A DNA stretch of 9,964 bases from JAXDBV01 sp034678415 (GCA_034678415.1 JAXDBV010000011.1:1-9964), one strand, 5' to 3'. Positions 1-7,450 are shown, counted from the stretch's first letter. Program-made: numbers and translations. Notes: generated by a model from the letters alone, not told the origin.

Positions 1-2114
1 ATAACCCCACGGCTCTGATAACCTTTCATCCGTCGGAGGTAGTGGTTCGCGATACCTTATGGAATATCCATACCGGACATATCTTTGTTGACTCATCATC
101 GGTGATGGTTGATAATATCCTGATCGATCATAAGGGACAATCGTTATCTGTCAGAGGAGGTGTATCCAAAAGCCAGGCCGATACCCTGATGATGCGTTTC
201 CACCGGCTCGATCTGGCATGGCTGAATCAGCTGACCCGTTCAGAAAAACTTAATGTGGAAGGAATTCTCTCCGGTGAAGCGCGTGTTACCGGCCTGTACG
301 AAACCCCGGCCTTTTTCTCAAACATGATGATCAACGGTTTCACACTGAACAGGGAGATCCTCGGGAATACACAGATCACCAGCTGGTGGGAGAATGAAAG
401 CAAGTCGGTAAACCTGAATGTGGTAGCTGTCAACGAAAACAGGGAAACCTTCCTGGTCGACGGGAACTATTGTCCGCCGGACGGATCCCTTGACTTCAAC
501 CTTTCGCTGAAGGAGGTTGATATTGCCGTAATAGAACCCGTCCTTAATAAAGTGTTTTCGTCGATGGAAGGCAAGGTCAACGGGAAACTCACACTGAAAG
601 GTTCCTTTGACGAGCCTCTGTTGAACGGAACGCTGGATTTCGACAACACTTCCTTCATGATCAATTACCTTAAAACCGTATACCGTTTTTCCCAGTCCAT
701 GAACATCAGGAACAACAATCTGTATTTTGATCATGTTGAGGTGTTTGACTCCGGGAAGAATAAAGCCATCCTGTGGGGGAAGATTGAAACCAATAATTTC
801 AAAAACATTTTTCTGGACCTTTCGGTCGATGCGAAGAATTTCCATTGTCTGAACACGAATGCCGGGGATAACGACCGGTTCTATGGTACGGCGTACGGCA
901 CGGGCATCATCCGGTTGACGGGGCCGCCCGGAGAGATGAAGATCAATGTGTCTGCCAGAACTGAACAGGGCACACGTATTTTCATTTCTCTGGATTCGGA
1001 TGAGGAAGTGTCTGAGCTGGCGTATATACGTTTCATCAACGTTCCGGCCGATGTGATTCAGGATGTTATAAAGAGTGAATACCAGGTAAGGATACAGGGT
1101 TTACTGCTTGATTTTGACCTGGAGATTACCCCCGATGCCGAGGCGCAGATCATTTTTGATTCGGAGACAGGCGATGTGCTTAGCGGAAAAGGACAGGGAA
1201 ACCTTAAGATGGAGATCAACACTCTCGGCACCTTCCGGATGATGGGTGAATACGAAATCGAACAGGGAGATTACATGTTCACCCTGCAAAACGTACAGGT
1301 AAAGAAATTTGATGTGGAACAGGGAGGCAAGATCCTTTTCAACGGTGATCCGCTGAATGCCACGATTGATATGCAGGCATTATATAAGACGCGGGCATCG
1401 CTCTCCGAGCTGGCGATGGATCAGAACTATGCCCGGCGGATACCTGTAAACTGCAAGATACTGCTTACGGGTAAACTGATGAGCCCGGAGATTCAATTCG
1501 ATATTGAACTGCCCACCGTGGATGAGGAAACACGCATGTATCTCAGGAACTTTGTGAATACCCAGCAGAAGCTGTTGAACCAGTTCCTGTCGCTGCTCAT
1601 ACTCGACAATTTTCTTCCTGATGCCAGTGTCGTAACACAGGCTTCACAGGGAACAAGTGGCGGAACGGTGGGGGTAGCCAGCGTGGGAGCCACCACCAGC
1701 AAGATCCTTTCCACACAGCTCGGAAACTGGATCTCCCAAATCAATGAAGATTTTGATATCGGTTTTAACTATATCCCCGGAGATGAGATCACACCAAACC
1801 AGGTGGAGGTGGCATTGTCGACCCAGCTGCTGAACGACAGGGTAACCATCAACGGTTATGTTGACATGGGCACGAGCCAGGCAGAGACTAAGGCCAGCGA
1901 TATCCAGGGAGAATTTGACATGGATATCAAGCTGAACAGGAGCGGCAAACTAAGGCTTAAAGCATTCAACCGTGCAAATGATAAATTCATCAGTAACCAG
2001 GCTCCTTATACACAGGGTGTCGGACTCTTCTACCGGGAGGAATTTGACAGTTTTGGAGAACTCCTCCGGCAATATTGGAACAGGCTGTTTGAAACAAAGG
2101 AAAGTACCGAGTGA
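1..2114 (+). CDS. tamB: TamB-family translocation/assembly module protein, C-terminal part (5' end outside window)
   Basis: This is the C-terminal 703 residues of a large TamB/DUF490 (AsmA-like) protein. Such proteins span the periplasm as a long beta-taco groove and act in outer-membrane protein or phospholipid transport between the two membranes. The frame is open from base 3 to the TGA at 2112-2114, so the GTG at 42 is not the start: the residues before it (NPTALITFHPSEV) continue the same repetitive beta-strand pattern. Visible residues about 1-370 are repeated short beta strands with G-x-(h)-x-G turns. From about 370 (DLEITPDAEAQIIFD) to the end is the conserved TamB C-terminal domain, including a GEYEIEQGDYMFTLQNV segment and a terminal stretch YTQGVGLFYREEFD. 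Bacteroidota family members are roughly 1400-1700 residues, so about half is missing upstream (family length from memory). A TamA-like partner is not in view. The family call is firm; the exact substrate is unknown. Confidence 0.88.
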   Translation, partial: NPTALITFHPSEVVVRDTLWNIHTGHIFVDSSSVMVDNILIDHKGQSLSVRGGVSKSQADTLMMRFHRLDLAWLNQLTRSEKLNVEGILSGEARVTGLYETPAFFSNMMINGFTLNREILGNTQITSWWENESKSVNLNVVAVNENRETFLVDGNYCPPDGSLDFNLSLKEVDIAVIEPVLNKVFSSMEGKVNGKLTLKGSFDEPLLNGTLDFDNTSFMINYLKTVYRFSQSMNIRNNNLYFDHVEVFDSGKNKAILWGKIETNNFKNIFLDLSVDAKNFHCLNTNAGDNDRFYGTAYGTGIIRLTGPPGEMKINVSARTEQGTRIFISLDSDEEVSELAYIRFINVPADVIQDVIKSEYQVRIQGLLLDFDLEITPDAEAQIIFDSETGDVLSGKGQGNLKMEINTLGTFRMMGEYEIEQGDYMFTLQNVQVKKFDVEQGGKILFNGDPLNATIDMQALYKTRASLSELAMDQNYARRIPVNCKILLTGKLMSPEIQFDIELPTVDEETRMYLRNFVNTQQKLLNQFLSLLILDNFLPDASVVTQASQGTSGGTVGVASVGATTSKILSTQLGNWISQINEDFDIGFNYIPGDEITPNQVEVALSTQLLNDRVTINGYVDMGTSQAETKASDIQGEFDMDIKLNRSGKLRLKAFNRANDKFISNQAPYTQGVGLFYREEFDSFGELLRQYWNRLFETKESTE

Positions 2115-2240
2115 GAAAAGTTTTCAACATGGAAGGATTGATACCCCCTGGTTACCGCAATCTACACTATCCTGATTATTAAAAATTTACCTTCCGTTTG
2201 CTGTTGAAATAATAATAAACAGGAAAAAGCGTTTTTTTTA

Positions 2241-2248
2241 TACCTTCG
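2241..2248 (+). promoter_or_regulatory. Possible Bacteroidota-type -7 promoter element for exbB-exbD-tonB
   Basis: TACCTTCG differs at one base from the Bacteroidota -7 consensus TAnnTTTG. It lies 14 nt before the exbB ATG and is followed by an A-rich tract, a common short-leader arrangement in this phylum. No clear -33 TTTG lies at the expected distance; the nearest TTTG, at 2197-2200, is 40 nt upstream and too far. The 148-nt gap after tamB (2115-2262) otherwise shows nothing that looks like a gene or a terminator. Confidence 0.4.
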
Positions 2249-2262
2249 AAAAAAAAAAATTT

Positions 2263-2943
2263 ATGCTGGAACTTATTCTGCTTCAGGAAACAGCCATAGG
2301 CGCGGCAAGTAGCGCGAGCCGGGAATTATCGTATTGGGCTCTGGCAATGAAAGGCGGTTGGATGATGATACCCATTGCTTTGTTATCGCTCATCGCCATT
2401 TATATTTTCATCGAGCGTTATGTAATCATTAACAGGGCCGCAGCAGAAGATACCCATTTCATGAACCGGATCAGGGAGTTCATCCATGATGACAAGATCG
2501 AAGCGGCCCTGGCTCTTTGCCAAAGCTCAGATTCTCCCGTGGCACGAATGATTGAAAAAGGGATCCAGCGTATCGGACGGCCGCTCAATGATATTAACGC
2601 CGCCATAGAGAATGTGGGGAAGCTGGAAGTATACAAGCTTGAGAAGGGACTGGCCACACTGGCTACTGTGGCGGGTGCCGCTCCCATGCTGGGATTCCTC
2701 GGAACCGTGCTCGGAATGGTGATCGCGTTCTACGACATGTCAAAGGCGGGAAATAATGTGGACATCGTGGTGCTCTCCACCGGTATCTATACCGCACTGG
2801 TGACAACCGTTGGCGGTCTGTTCGTGGGAATACCCGCGTACCTCGGATATAACATCCTTGTTGCCCGGATTGAAAAGGTGGTGTTTAAGCTGGAAGCAAA
2901 AACAACGGAATTCATGGACCTCCTGAATGAACCCATAAAGTAA
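2263..2943 (+). CDS. exbB: MotA/TolQ/ExbB proton channel family protein
   Basis: This is the 226-residue proton-channel subunit of a TonB- (or Tol-) energising inner-membrane complex. ExbB pentamers surround an ExbD pair and use proton flow to power TonB. Three membrane segments are visible: about residues 33-53, 135-157 and 171-197. The long cytoplasmic loop lies between the first two. The second helix carries the family signature PMLGFLGTVLGM and the third carries TALVTTVGGLFVGIPA. Pore threonines T148 and T182 match conserved family positions. The glutamate found in the third helix of E. coli ExbB is replaced here by Thr177. The ATG at 2263 was chosen because it fits family length and follows the A-rich leader. 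A hydrophobic stretch at residues 3-7 is too short to be a signal peptide. It is the first gene of a three-gene operon, 6 nt before exbD. Confidence 0.93.
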   Translation: MLELILLQETAIGAASSASRELSYWALAMKGGWMMIPIALLSLIAIYIFIERYVIINRAAAEDTHFMNRIREFIHDDKIEAALALCQSSDSPVARMIEKGIQRIGRPLNDINAAIENVGKLEVYKLEKGLATLATVAGAAPMLGFLGTVLGMVIAFYDMSKAGNNVDIVVLSTGIYTALVTTVGGLFVGIPAYLGYNILVARIEKVVFKLEAKTTEFMDLLNEPIK

Positions 2944-2949
2944 AACCGG

Positions 2950-3342
2950 ATGGCTATCAGAACCAGAAATAAGGTGAGCAGTGCATTCAGCATGTCCAGC
3001 ATGACGGATATTATCTTCCTGTTGAATATTTTCTTTCTGGTCACTTCCACCCTCGTTCATCCCACAGCGCTAAAGCTTCAGTTACCCGTAAGCAACCAGC
3101 AAACGGCTGCCAAACCGCTGACCACAGTATCCATCACCAGTGACCTTCAGTATTACGTGGAAAATCAGCGCGTATCACTGGACAATCTGGAACAGGTTTT
3201 GCAACAGAAAATCGGAAACAACAAGGATATTTATATTTCCCTGCATGTTGATCAGTCGGTACCCATCGAACATGTGGTAAAGGTGATGAACATAGCAAAG
3301 AACAATGAATACAAACTAATACTGGCTACCCGGCCAAAATGA
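2950..3342 (+). CDS. exbD: ExbD/TolR biopolymer transport protein
   Basis: This is the 130-residue partner of ExbB. It has a short cytoplasmic N-terminus, one membrane helix at about residues 19-40, and a periplasmic domain from about 45 to 130. The helix starts with MTDIIFLL, placing the proton-carrying aspartate at D20, as expected for the family. The periplasmic part has the usual TTVSIT strand, a region like ISLHVDQSVPIEHVVKVMNIA, and an end rich in strand and helix. N26, six residues after D20, is polar where I recall a leucine in most relatives (LLLIFF). Only one exbD is present, whereas many Bacteroidota operons carry two. The gene sits 6 nt after exbB and 3 nt before tonB, so all three are surely co-transcribed. 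No Shine-Dalgarno is evident, which is normal for the phylum. Confidence 0.92.
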   Translation: MAIRTRNKVSSAFSMSSMTDIIFLLNIFFLVTSTLVHPTALKLQLPVSNQQTAAKPLTTVSITSDLQYYVENQRVSLDNLEQVLQQKIGNNKDIYISLHVDQSVPIEHVVKVMNIAKNNEYKLILATRPK

Positions 3343-3345
3343 GCC

Positions 3346-4212
3346 ATGTTCTCCTACCTTATTGAACATAGAAGAGGCATTATCGGCACGTTGTTGATTC
3401 ACGGAGTGCTCATTGCTGTATTTATCCTGTTCGGTTTCAGTTCGAGGCAGGTACCCACGGAAGAAGGCCTGCTCATTAATTTCGGCACCACGGATGAAGG
3501 GTCGGGCATTATCGAGCCGGCCATGAATACATCCGTACCTCAACCCTCATCACAGGAAGCGTCTCCAGCGGCCCCTGCGGAGACCGACAAGGAGGAGATT
3601 CTGACACAGCCATTCGAGGAGACAGCGGCGGTGGAAACCGCAAAGAAGGTGCCGGAAGTAAAACAGAAGAGTGCGGAAGAGATTGAGGCGGAGCGTCAAC
3701 GGCTGCTGGAGGCTGAACGGCAGAAGCAGCTGGAGCTGGAACGGCAGAGAAAGGAGGAGGAGCAGCGCAGGATAGCCGAGATCAACAGCCGCGTGAAGAA
3801 TGCTTTCGCCTCGGGCAAGAACGCACAGGAGAACACAAGTACCGGAGAAGGGACAACCGGTGGCACAGGCAACCAGGGCAAGGTCGACGGATCGGTTGAT
3901 TCACCGGTCCATGGTGAAGGCAGCGGCCTGGGGCAGGAAGGTATCGGTTTTACACTGGAAGGACGTACACCACAGACCCTTACCAGGCCCGAATACAAAT
4001 CGCAGAAGGAAGGCCGCGTGGTGGTTGAGATCACTGTCGACCGCAACGGCACGGTAACACAAGCGATACCTGGCATAAAAGGATCAAGCACTCTCGACGA
4101 GTACCTTCTCTCCGTTGCCAGGAAAGCGGCGTTGAGCTCAAAATTTGATAAAAAGCCCGATGCCCCTGCTTTCCAGAAAGGTACTATCACCTATAATTTT
4201 ATCCTCGAGTAA
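3346..4212 (+). CDS. TonB-family energy transducer (TolA-like central coiled coil)
   Basis: This is a 288-residue membrane-anchored periplasmic protein that should carry the mechanical output of ExbB/ExbD to the outer membrane. The cytoplasmic N-terminus is followed by one membrane helix at about residues 12-31. Within it, T15-x3-H19 occupies the place of the functional Ser-x3-His pair of E. coli TonB. Next come an acidic, proline-containing stretch (36-108), a very charged E/R/Q-rich coiled coil (about 109-148), a Gly/Ser/Thr-rich flexible linker (about 155-200), and a TonB C-terminal domain (about 205-288) with EGRVVVEITVDRNGTV and the closing strand GTITYNFILE. The charged coiled coil resembles TolA as much as classical Pro-rich TonB, so a Tol-type role cannot be excluded. 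The gene is third in the operon and ends 79 nt before a converging gene, with no good terminator of its own on this strand. Confidence 0.87.
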   Translation: MFSYLIEHRRGIIGTLLIHGVLIAVFILFGFSSRQVPTEEGLLINFGTTDEGSGIIEPAMNTSVPQPSSQEASPAAPAETDKEEILTQPFEETAAVETAKKVPEVKQKSAEEIEAERQRLLEAERQKQLELERQRKEEEQRRIAEINSRVKNAFASGKNAQENTSTGEGTTGGTGNQGKVDGSVDSPVHGEGSGLGQEGIGFTLEGRTPQTLTRPEYKSQKEGRVVVEITVDRNGTVTQAIPGIKGSSTLDEYLLSVARKAALSSKFDKKPDAPAFQKGTITYNFILE

Positions 4213-4244
4213 TCCGCAGCTAACCTGGGATGCAGGAAACGGGT

Positions 4245-4269
4245 AAAAAAAGAAAGGTTCCCCCTTCCT
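4245..4269 (-). terminator. Rho-independent terminator of the response-regulator gene
   Basis: Read on the minus strand, the sequence is A-GGAAGG-GGGAA-CCTTTC followed by seven T. The stem pairs 4268-4263 with 4257-4252, plus an A-T pair outside, with one G-T wobble and a 5-base loop. The U tract is at 4251-4245. It begins 22 nt past the minus-strand stop codon. On the plus strand the wobble becomes an A-C mismatch and no T run follows, so it should work mainly for the minus-strand gene. Confidence 0.68.
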
Positions 4270-4291
4270 CAATGTGTCGTATCACGGCCGG

Positions 4292-4681
4292 TCATTCTTC
4301 TTTCCTGAATATCTCCTGGATCGCGCTTTCCAGGTTTTCCATCAACTCATGATCCTTGATCACGTAATCGTATATACCCTTTCGCGCCAGCTCAAGCACA
4401 ATGTTTCCGCTGTCCTGCGCCGACAGCATGATTACCGGTGTATGCGCGTATTTTTCCTTTATTTTCTCGAATATATCCATCCCGTTCATCACCTTCTCGC
4501 CATGCTTGAAGAACAGGTAATCAAGGATCACCAGGTCAGGATTCAGGTACATCTGGTCAAGGCATTCTTCACCATATTGAAAGGCATTCACATCATACTG
4601 TTGTACCTCGAGTCTTTTCTTCACCAGGTTGAGGATAAAAGGATCATCATCAACAACAAATATGAGTTTTTTCTCCGACAT
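4292..4681 (-). CDS. Single-domain response regulator receiver protein
   Basis: This is a 129-residue stand-alone CheY-like receiver domain with no output domain. It accepts a phosphate from a histidine kinase or phosphotransfer protein and acts by protein-protein contact. The motifs are complete: acidic cluster D11-D13 in FVVDDDPF, phosphoacceptor D54 in LVILDY, switch residue S87 in IMLSAQD, and K109 in YVIKD. The loop after D54 is enlarged: 12 residues separate D54 from the Gly of NGMDIF, against 7 in E. coli CheY, and the usual M-P pair is absent. The ATG at 4681 is preferred to one nine codons upstream because MSEKKLIFVVDDD is the normal receiver start. The gene lies 79 nt downstream of glyA on the same strand, so read-through from glyA is possible. 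Its own promoter is uncertain; a TATATTGG at 4705-4712 is a weak candidate without a -33 partner. No kinase is in view. Confidence 0.9.
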   Translation of the reverse strand: MSEKKLIFVVDDDPFILNLVKKRLEVQQYDVNAFQYGEECLDQMYLNPDLVILDYLFFKHGEKVMNGMDIFEKIKEKYAHTPVIMLSAQDSGNIVLELARKGIYDYVIKDHELMENLESAIQEIFRKEE

Positions 4682-4760
4682 TGTTACAGGTTGCCAGAAT
4701 GACACCAATATACAGAAAAAAACAATGAGTCCGGTTTTTCTTTTTGATGAGGCATCATAA

Positions 4761-6041
4761 TTAATAGGCGAACAGCGGGAACTCTTTCATCATGGCATGC
4801 ACCCTGTTCACCACCGACTGTGAATGTTCCACGTTTTCGTAATTCTGCAGCACCTCATCGATCAGTTCAACGATGGTAACCATATGGTTTTCTTTCAGTC
4901 CGCGGGTGGTCACTGCCGGTGTACCTACCCTGAGGCCTGAAGTGTGGAGGGGTGGCCTGGTATCAAAGGGGACCATATTCTTGTTCACGGTAATCTCCGC
5001 TTTTACCAGTGCATCTTCTGCCTGTTTGCCTGTCAGGTCGGGGTATTTGGTTCTCAGATCGATCAGCATGCAATGGTTATCGGTACCGCCCGACACCACT
5101 TGGTATCCTTTTCTGATAAATGTTTCAGCCATCACGGCGGCATTTTTTTTCACCTGTTTCTGATATTCCTTGAACCCGGGCTGGAGTGCCTCACCAAAGG
5201 CCACTGCTTTGGCTGCGATCACATGTTCCAGTGGTCCTCCCTGTGTACCGGGGAACACGGCTGAATTGATGATGGATGACATTTTGCGCACCACTCCTTT
5301 CTTGGTAGCCAGCCCCCACGGGTTATCAAAATCTTTCCCAATGAGAATGATTCCCCCCCGCGGTCCTCTCAGGGTTTTATGCGTGGTGGATGTAACAATA
5401 TGTGCATATTTCAGAGGGTTATCCAGCAGTCCGGCAGCAATCAGTCCGGCAGGATGGGCCATATCGATCACCAGTATGGCGCCGATCTTATCGGCTATGG
5501 CACGCATCCTGCCATAATCCCATTCCCGTGAATAAGCCGATGCTCCTCCCATGATGAGTTTGGGCCGTTCCCGCAGTGCGATCTCCTCCATCTGGTCATA
5601 ATCGACCCTGCCCGTATCCTGCCTTACTCCATAGGCTACGGGCCGGTATAGTATACCCGAGAGGTTGACCGGTGAGCCGTGCGACAGGTGTCCGCCATGG
5701 GAAAGATCAAGCCCCATGAAGGTATCGCCAGGTTTCAGGCATGCCAGGAACACCGCAGCGTTAGCCTGGGCACCCGAATGAGGCTGCACATTGACATACT
5801 CCGCCCCGAACAACTCCCTCAACCGGTCAATAGCCAGTTGCTCGCTCTCATCGACCACTTGGCAACCCCCGTAATAACGGTGACCCGGGTAGCCTTCCGC
5901 ATATTTGTTAGTTAGGCATGAACCCATGGCTTCCAGCACCTGTTGACTAACAAAATTCTCCGATGCGATAAGCTCAATACCATTGATCTGCCGTTGCCGT
6001 TCTTTCTCTATAATATTGAAAATCTGATCATCTCTTTTCAT
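4761..6041 (-). CDS. glyA: Serine hydroxymethyltransferase
   Basis: This is a cytoplasmic PLP enzyme that interconverts serine plus tetrahydrofolate with glycine plus 5,10-methylene-tetrahydrofolate, the main source of one-carbon units. The 426-residue length is normal for Bacteroidota GlyA. Key elements are IELIASENF near 22-30, NKYAEGYPGHRYYGGC (catalytic Glu49), the SHGGHLSHG segment at 114-122, D193 and H196 of VIDMAHPAG, the PLP lysine K222 in STTHKTLRGPRGG, and carboxylate-binding R371 in SGLRVGTPAVTTRG. The protein ends PLFAY. The frame stays open upstream to 6458, but that extension has no SHMT character and would overlap the divergent peptidase gene. The ATG at 6041 (MKRDDQIFNIIEKE) is therefore the start. 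A promoter-like element lies just upstream at 6068-6102, and the receiver gene follows on the same strand. Confidence 0.97.
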   Translation of the reverse strand: MKRDDQIFNIIEKERQRQINGIELIASENFVSQQVLEAMGSCLTNKYAEGYPGHRYYGGCQVVDESEQLAIDRLRELFGAEYVNVQPHSGAQANAAVFLACLKPGDTFMGLDLSHGGHLSHGSPVNLSGILYRPVAYGVRQDTGRVDYDQMEEIALRERPKLIMGGASAYSREWDYGRMRAIADKIGAILVIDMAHPAGLIAAGLLDNPLKYAHIVTSTTHKTLRGPRGGIILIGKDFDNPWGLATKKGVVRKMSSIINSAVFPGTQGGPLEHVIAAKAVAFGEALQPGFKEYQKQVKKNAAVMAETFIRKGYQVVSGGTDNHCMLIDLRTKYPDLTGKQAEDALVKAEITVNKNMVPFDTRPPLHTSGLRVGTPAVTTRGLKENHMVTIVELIDEVLQNYENVEHSQSVVNRVHAMMKEFPLFAY

Positions 6042-6067
6042 AATACCGGGTTTAAAACATGTGCGGT

Positions 6068-6102
6068 CAAAATTAAGCCAATTAACTGAAAAAACGAACA
6101 AA
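6068..6102 (-). promoter_or_regulatory. Bacteroidota-type promoter for glyA
   Basis: On the minus strand TTTG (6102-6099) is followed by 23 nt and then TAATTTTG (6075-6068), an exact match to the -7 consensus TAnnTTTG. The spacing is a few bases longer than usual. Transcription would start near 6061, giving a leader of about 20 nt before the ATG at 6041. The surrounding 163-nt divergent gap (6042-6204) is AT-rich. On the plus strand it holds only a weak candidate, TAATTTTA at 6137-6144, for the peptidase gene. Confidence 0.5.
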
Positions 6103-6204
6103 TGGTTAGTTTTAAAATTTCTTACAAAAATCTGTATAATTTTACGGCCAATCGTTATTGACAGGTTAGATGGGGCATGAAATCCTGAACGAATCGACAA
6201 AGCA

Positions 6205-7443
6205 ATGGTAGAAATACAGAAAAGAGTGCTGGACAATGGTTTGAGGGTGGTGCTGCACAGGGACACATCCACTCCTCTGGCAGCCATGAATATCTTGTAT
6301 GATGTGGGATCCAGGGATGAAGACCCGTCGCGTACAGGCTTTGCCCATCTGTTTGAACATCTCATGTTCGGCGGATCGGTGAATATACCCTCGTATGACA
6401 CACCGTTACAGCTTGTAGGGGGTGAGAACAATGCCTTCACCAACACCGATATAACCAATTATTACCTCACCCTGCCGTCAGAAAACCTCGAGACGGGTAT
6501 GTGGCTTGAATCGGACCGTATGCTGGGCCTTGATTTTTCAGAGAAGAACCTTGACATACAACGACAGGTCGTGATCGAGGAGTTCCGGCAACGATACCTG
6601 AACCAGCCCTACGGCGATGCCTGGCTGCTGCTTCGTCCCCTGGCATACAGGAAACACCCGTACCGCTGGGCAACCATCGGCCGCAACATCATGCATATCG
6701 CCGAAGCTACCCTCGATGAGGTGAAATCGTTCTTCTACTCTCACTATGCACCAAACAATGCCATTCTCGTGGTGGCCGGAAACATTGATTACGACAAGGT
6801 GTTCAGGCTGACTGAAAAATGGTTTGGACCCCTTGGCAATAGGGAGGTAACAACGAGGGTACTGCCGCCGGAACCCCGTCAGAAAAAACCACGATTCCGG
6901 CATGTGAGAAGAAATGTACCCTATCATGCCATATATAAAGCCTGGCACATGCCCGGGAGAACAGGGGAAGGATATTATGCATGCGACCTGGCCTGCGATA
7001 TCCTGTCAAACGGCAAGTCGTCAAGACTGTATGAGAAGCTGGTAAAACAGAAGAAACTATTCAGCGACATTGATGCCTACCTTACCGGTGAAATCGATCC
7101 CGGACTTTTCATCATTAAAGGCCGGTTGATGAAAGGTGTCAGGCTTGAGAAGGCGGATGCCGCCATTGTCGGGGAAACGGAATGGCTCGCTTCAGGAAAG
7201 GTAGGCAACGCCGAAGTTGAAAAAGTGAAGAACAAGGTGGAATCGTCCCTCATCTACTCCGAAAGCAATATTCTCTCCAGGGCTATGAACCTGGCTTTCT
7301 TCGAGCTTATCGGCCAGGCCGAAGATATCAACTCGGAGATTGACAGGTACCGACAAACGGACAAATCATCCATCATCGCCCAAGCCCGGCAGGTTCTGTC
7401 TCCTGACAATTGTTCCACGCTCTTTTATGAAAGCAATCAATAA
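6205..7443 (+). CDS. M16 family zinc metallopeptidase, catalytic subunit
   Basis: This is a 412-residue insulinase/pitrilysin-family (M16B-like) peptidase. The N-terminal catalytic domain (about 5-200) carries the inverted zinc motif HLFEH at residues 48-52, with H48 and H52 as zinc ligands and E51 as the catalytic base. The distal zinc ligand Glu is at 125/126 in VVIEEFRQR, about 73 residues downstream as expected. The flanking text LMFGGSVNIPSYD and GGENNAFTNTDITNYY is typical. The second half (about 205-412) is the structural M16 domain, with SSRLYEKLVKQKKL near 266. No signal peptide is visible, so the protein is probably cytoplasmic, although the site of action of such pairs is not well settled. 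An in-frame stop at 6178-6180 limits the start, leaving the ATG at 6205. It lies 7 nt before a second M16 gene, its likely partner subunit. Confidence 0.93.
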   Translation: MVEIQKRVLDNGLRVVLHRDTSTPLAAMNILYDVGSRDEDPSRTGFAHLFEHLMFGGSVNIPSYDTPLQLVGGENNAFTNTDITNYYLTLPSENLETGMWLESDRMLGLDFSEKNLDIQRQVVIEEFRQRYLNQPYGDAWLLLRPLAYRKHPYRWATIGRNIMHIAEATLDEVKSFFYSHYAPNNAILVVAGNIDYDKVFRLTEKWFGPLGNREVTTRVLPPEPRQKKPRFRHVRRNVPYHAIYKAWHMPGRTGEGYYACDLACDILSNGKSSRLYEKLVKQKKLFSDIDAYLTGEIDPGLFIIKGRLMKGVRLEKADAAIVGETEWLASGKVGNAEVEKVKNKVESSLIYSESNILSRAMNLAFFELIGQAEDINSEIDRYRQTDKSSIIAQARQVLSPDNCSTLFYESNQ

Positions 7444-7450
7444 TCCTGTC

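Noticed and set aside
318..845. Open frame of 175 codons on the minus strand inside tamB
   Set aside because: It lies wholly opposite a well-supported coding frame, has no recognisable domain, and looks like a codon-bias shadow.
2131..2195. Inverted repeat GGAAGG (2131-2136) / CCTTCC (2190-2195) after tamB as a possible terminator
   Set aside because: The arms are only 6 bases with a loop of over 50 nt and no T run follows; probably chance.
3696..4190. Open frames opposite and within tonB (minus 164 codons; plus 3800-4057, 85 codons)
   Set aside because: They mirror the purine-rich coiled-coil and linker codons, giving Ser/Cys- or Arg-rich nonsense; no independent start signal or domain is visible.
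4713..4757. Hairpins between glyA and the receiver gene (TGATG-AGG-CATCA at 4745-4757; A/T-only stem before a T7 run near 4722-4716)
   Set aside because: The first is a 5-bp stem followed by A residues on the transcribed strand; the second has an almost purely A-T stem with a 10-base loop. Neither is a convincing terminator or riboswitch.
4873..5517. Several plus-strand open frames opposite glyA
   Set aside because: They are antisense shadows of a highly conserved enzyme gene.
6042..6458. N-terminal extension of glyA up to 6458 (565-residue frame)
   Set aside because: The extension has no SHMT character, overlaps the start of the divergent peptidase gene, and the 426-residue form from 6041 matches family length and start.
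7340..7450. Earlier starts for the second M16 gene (7340 or 7427)
   Set aside because: The extra residues overlap the first M16 gene and look unlike the family; homology begins downstream of 7451.
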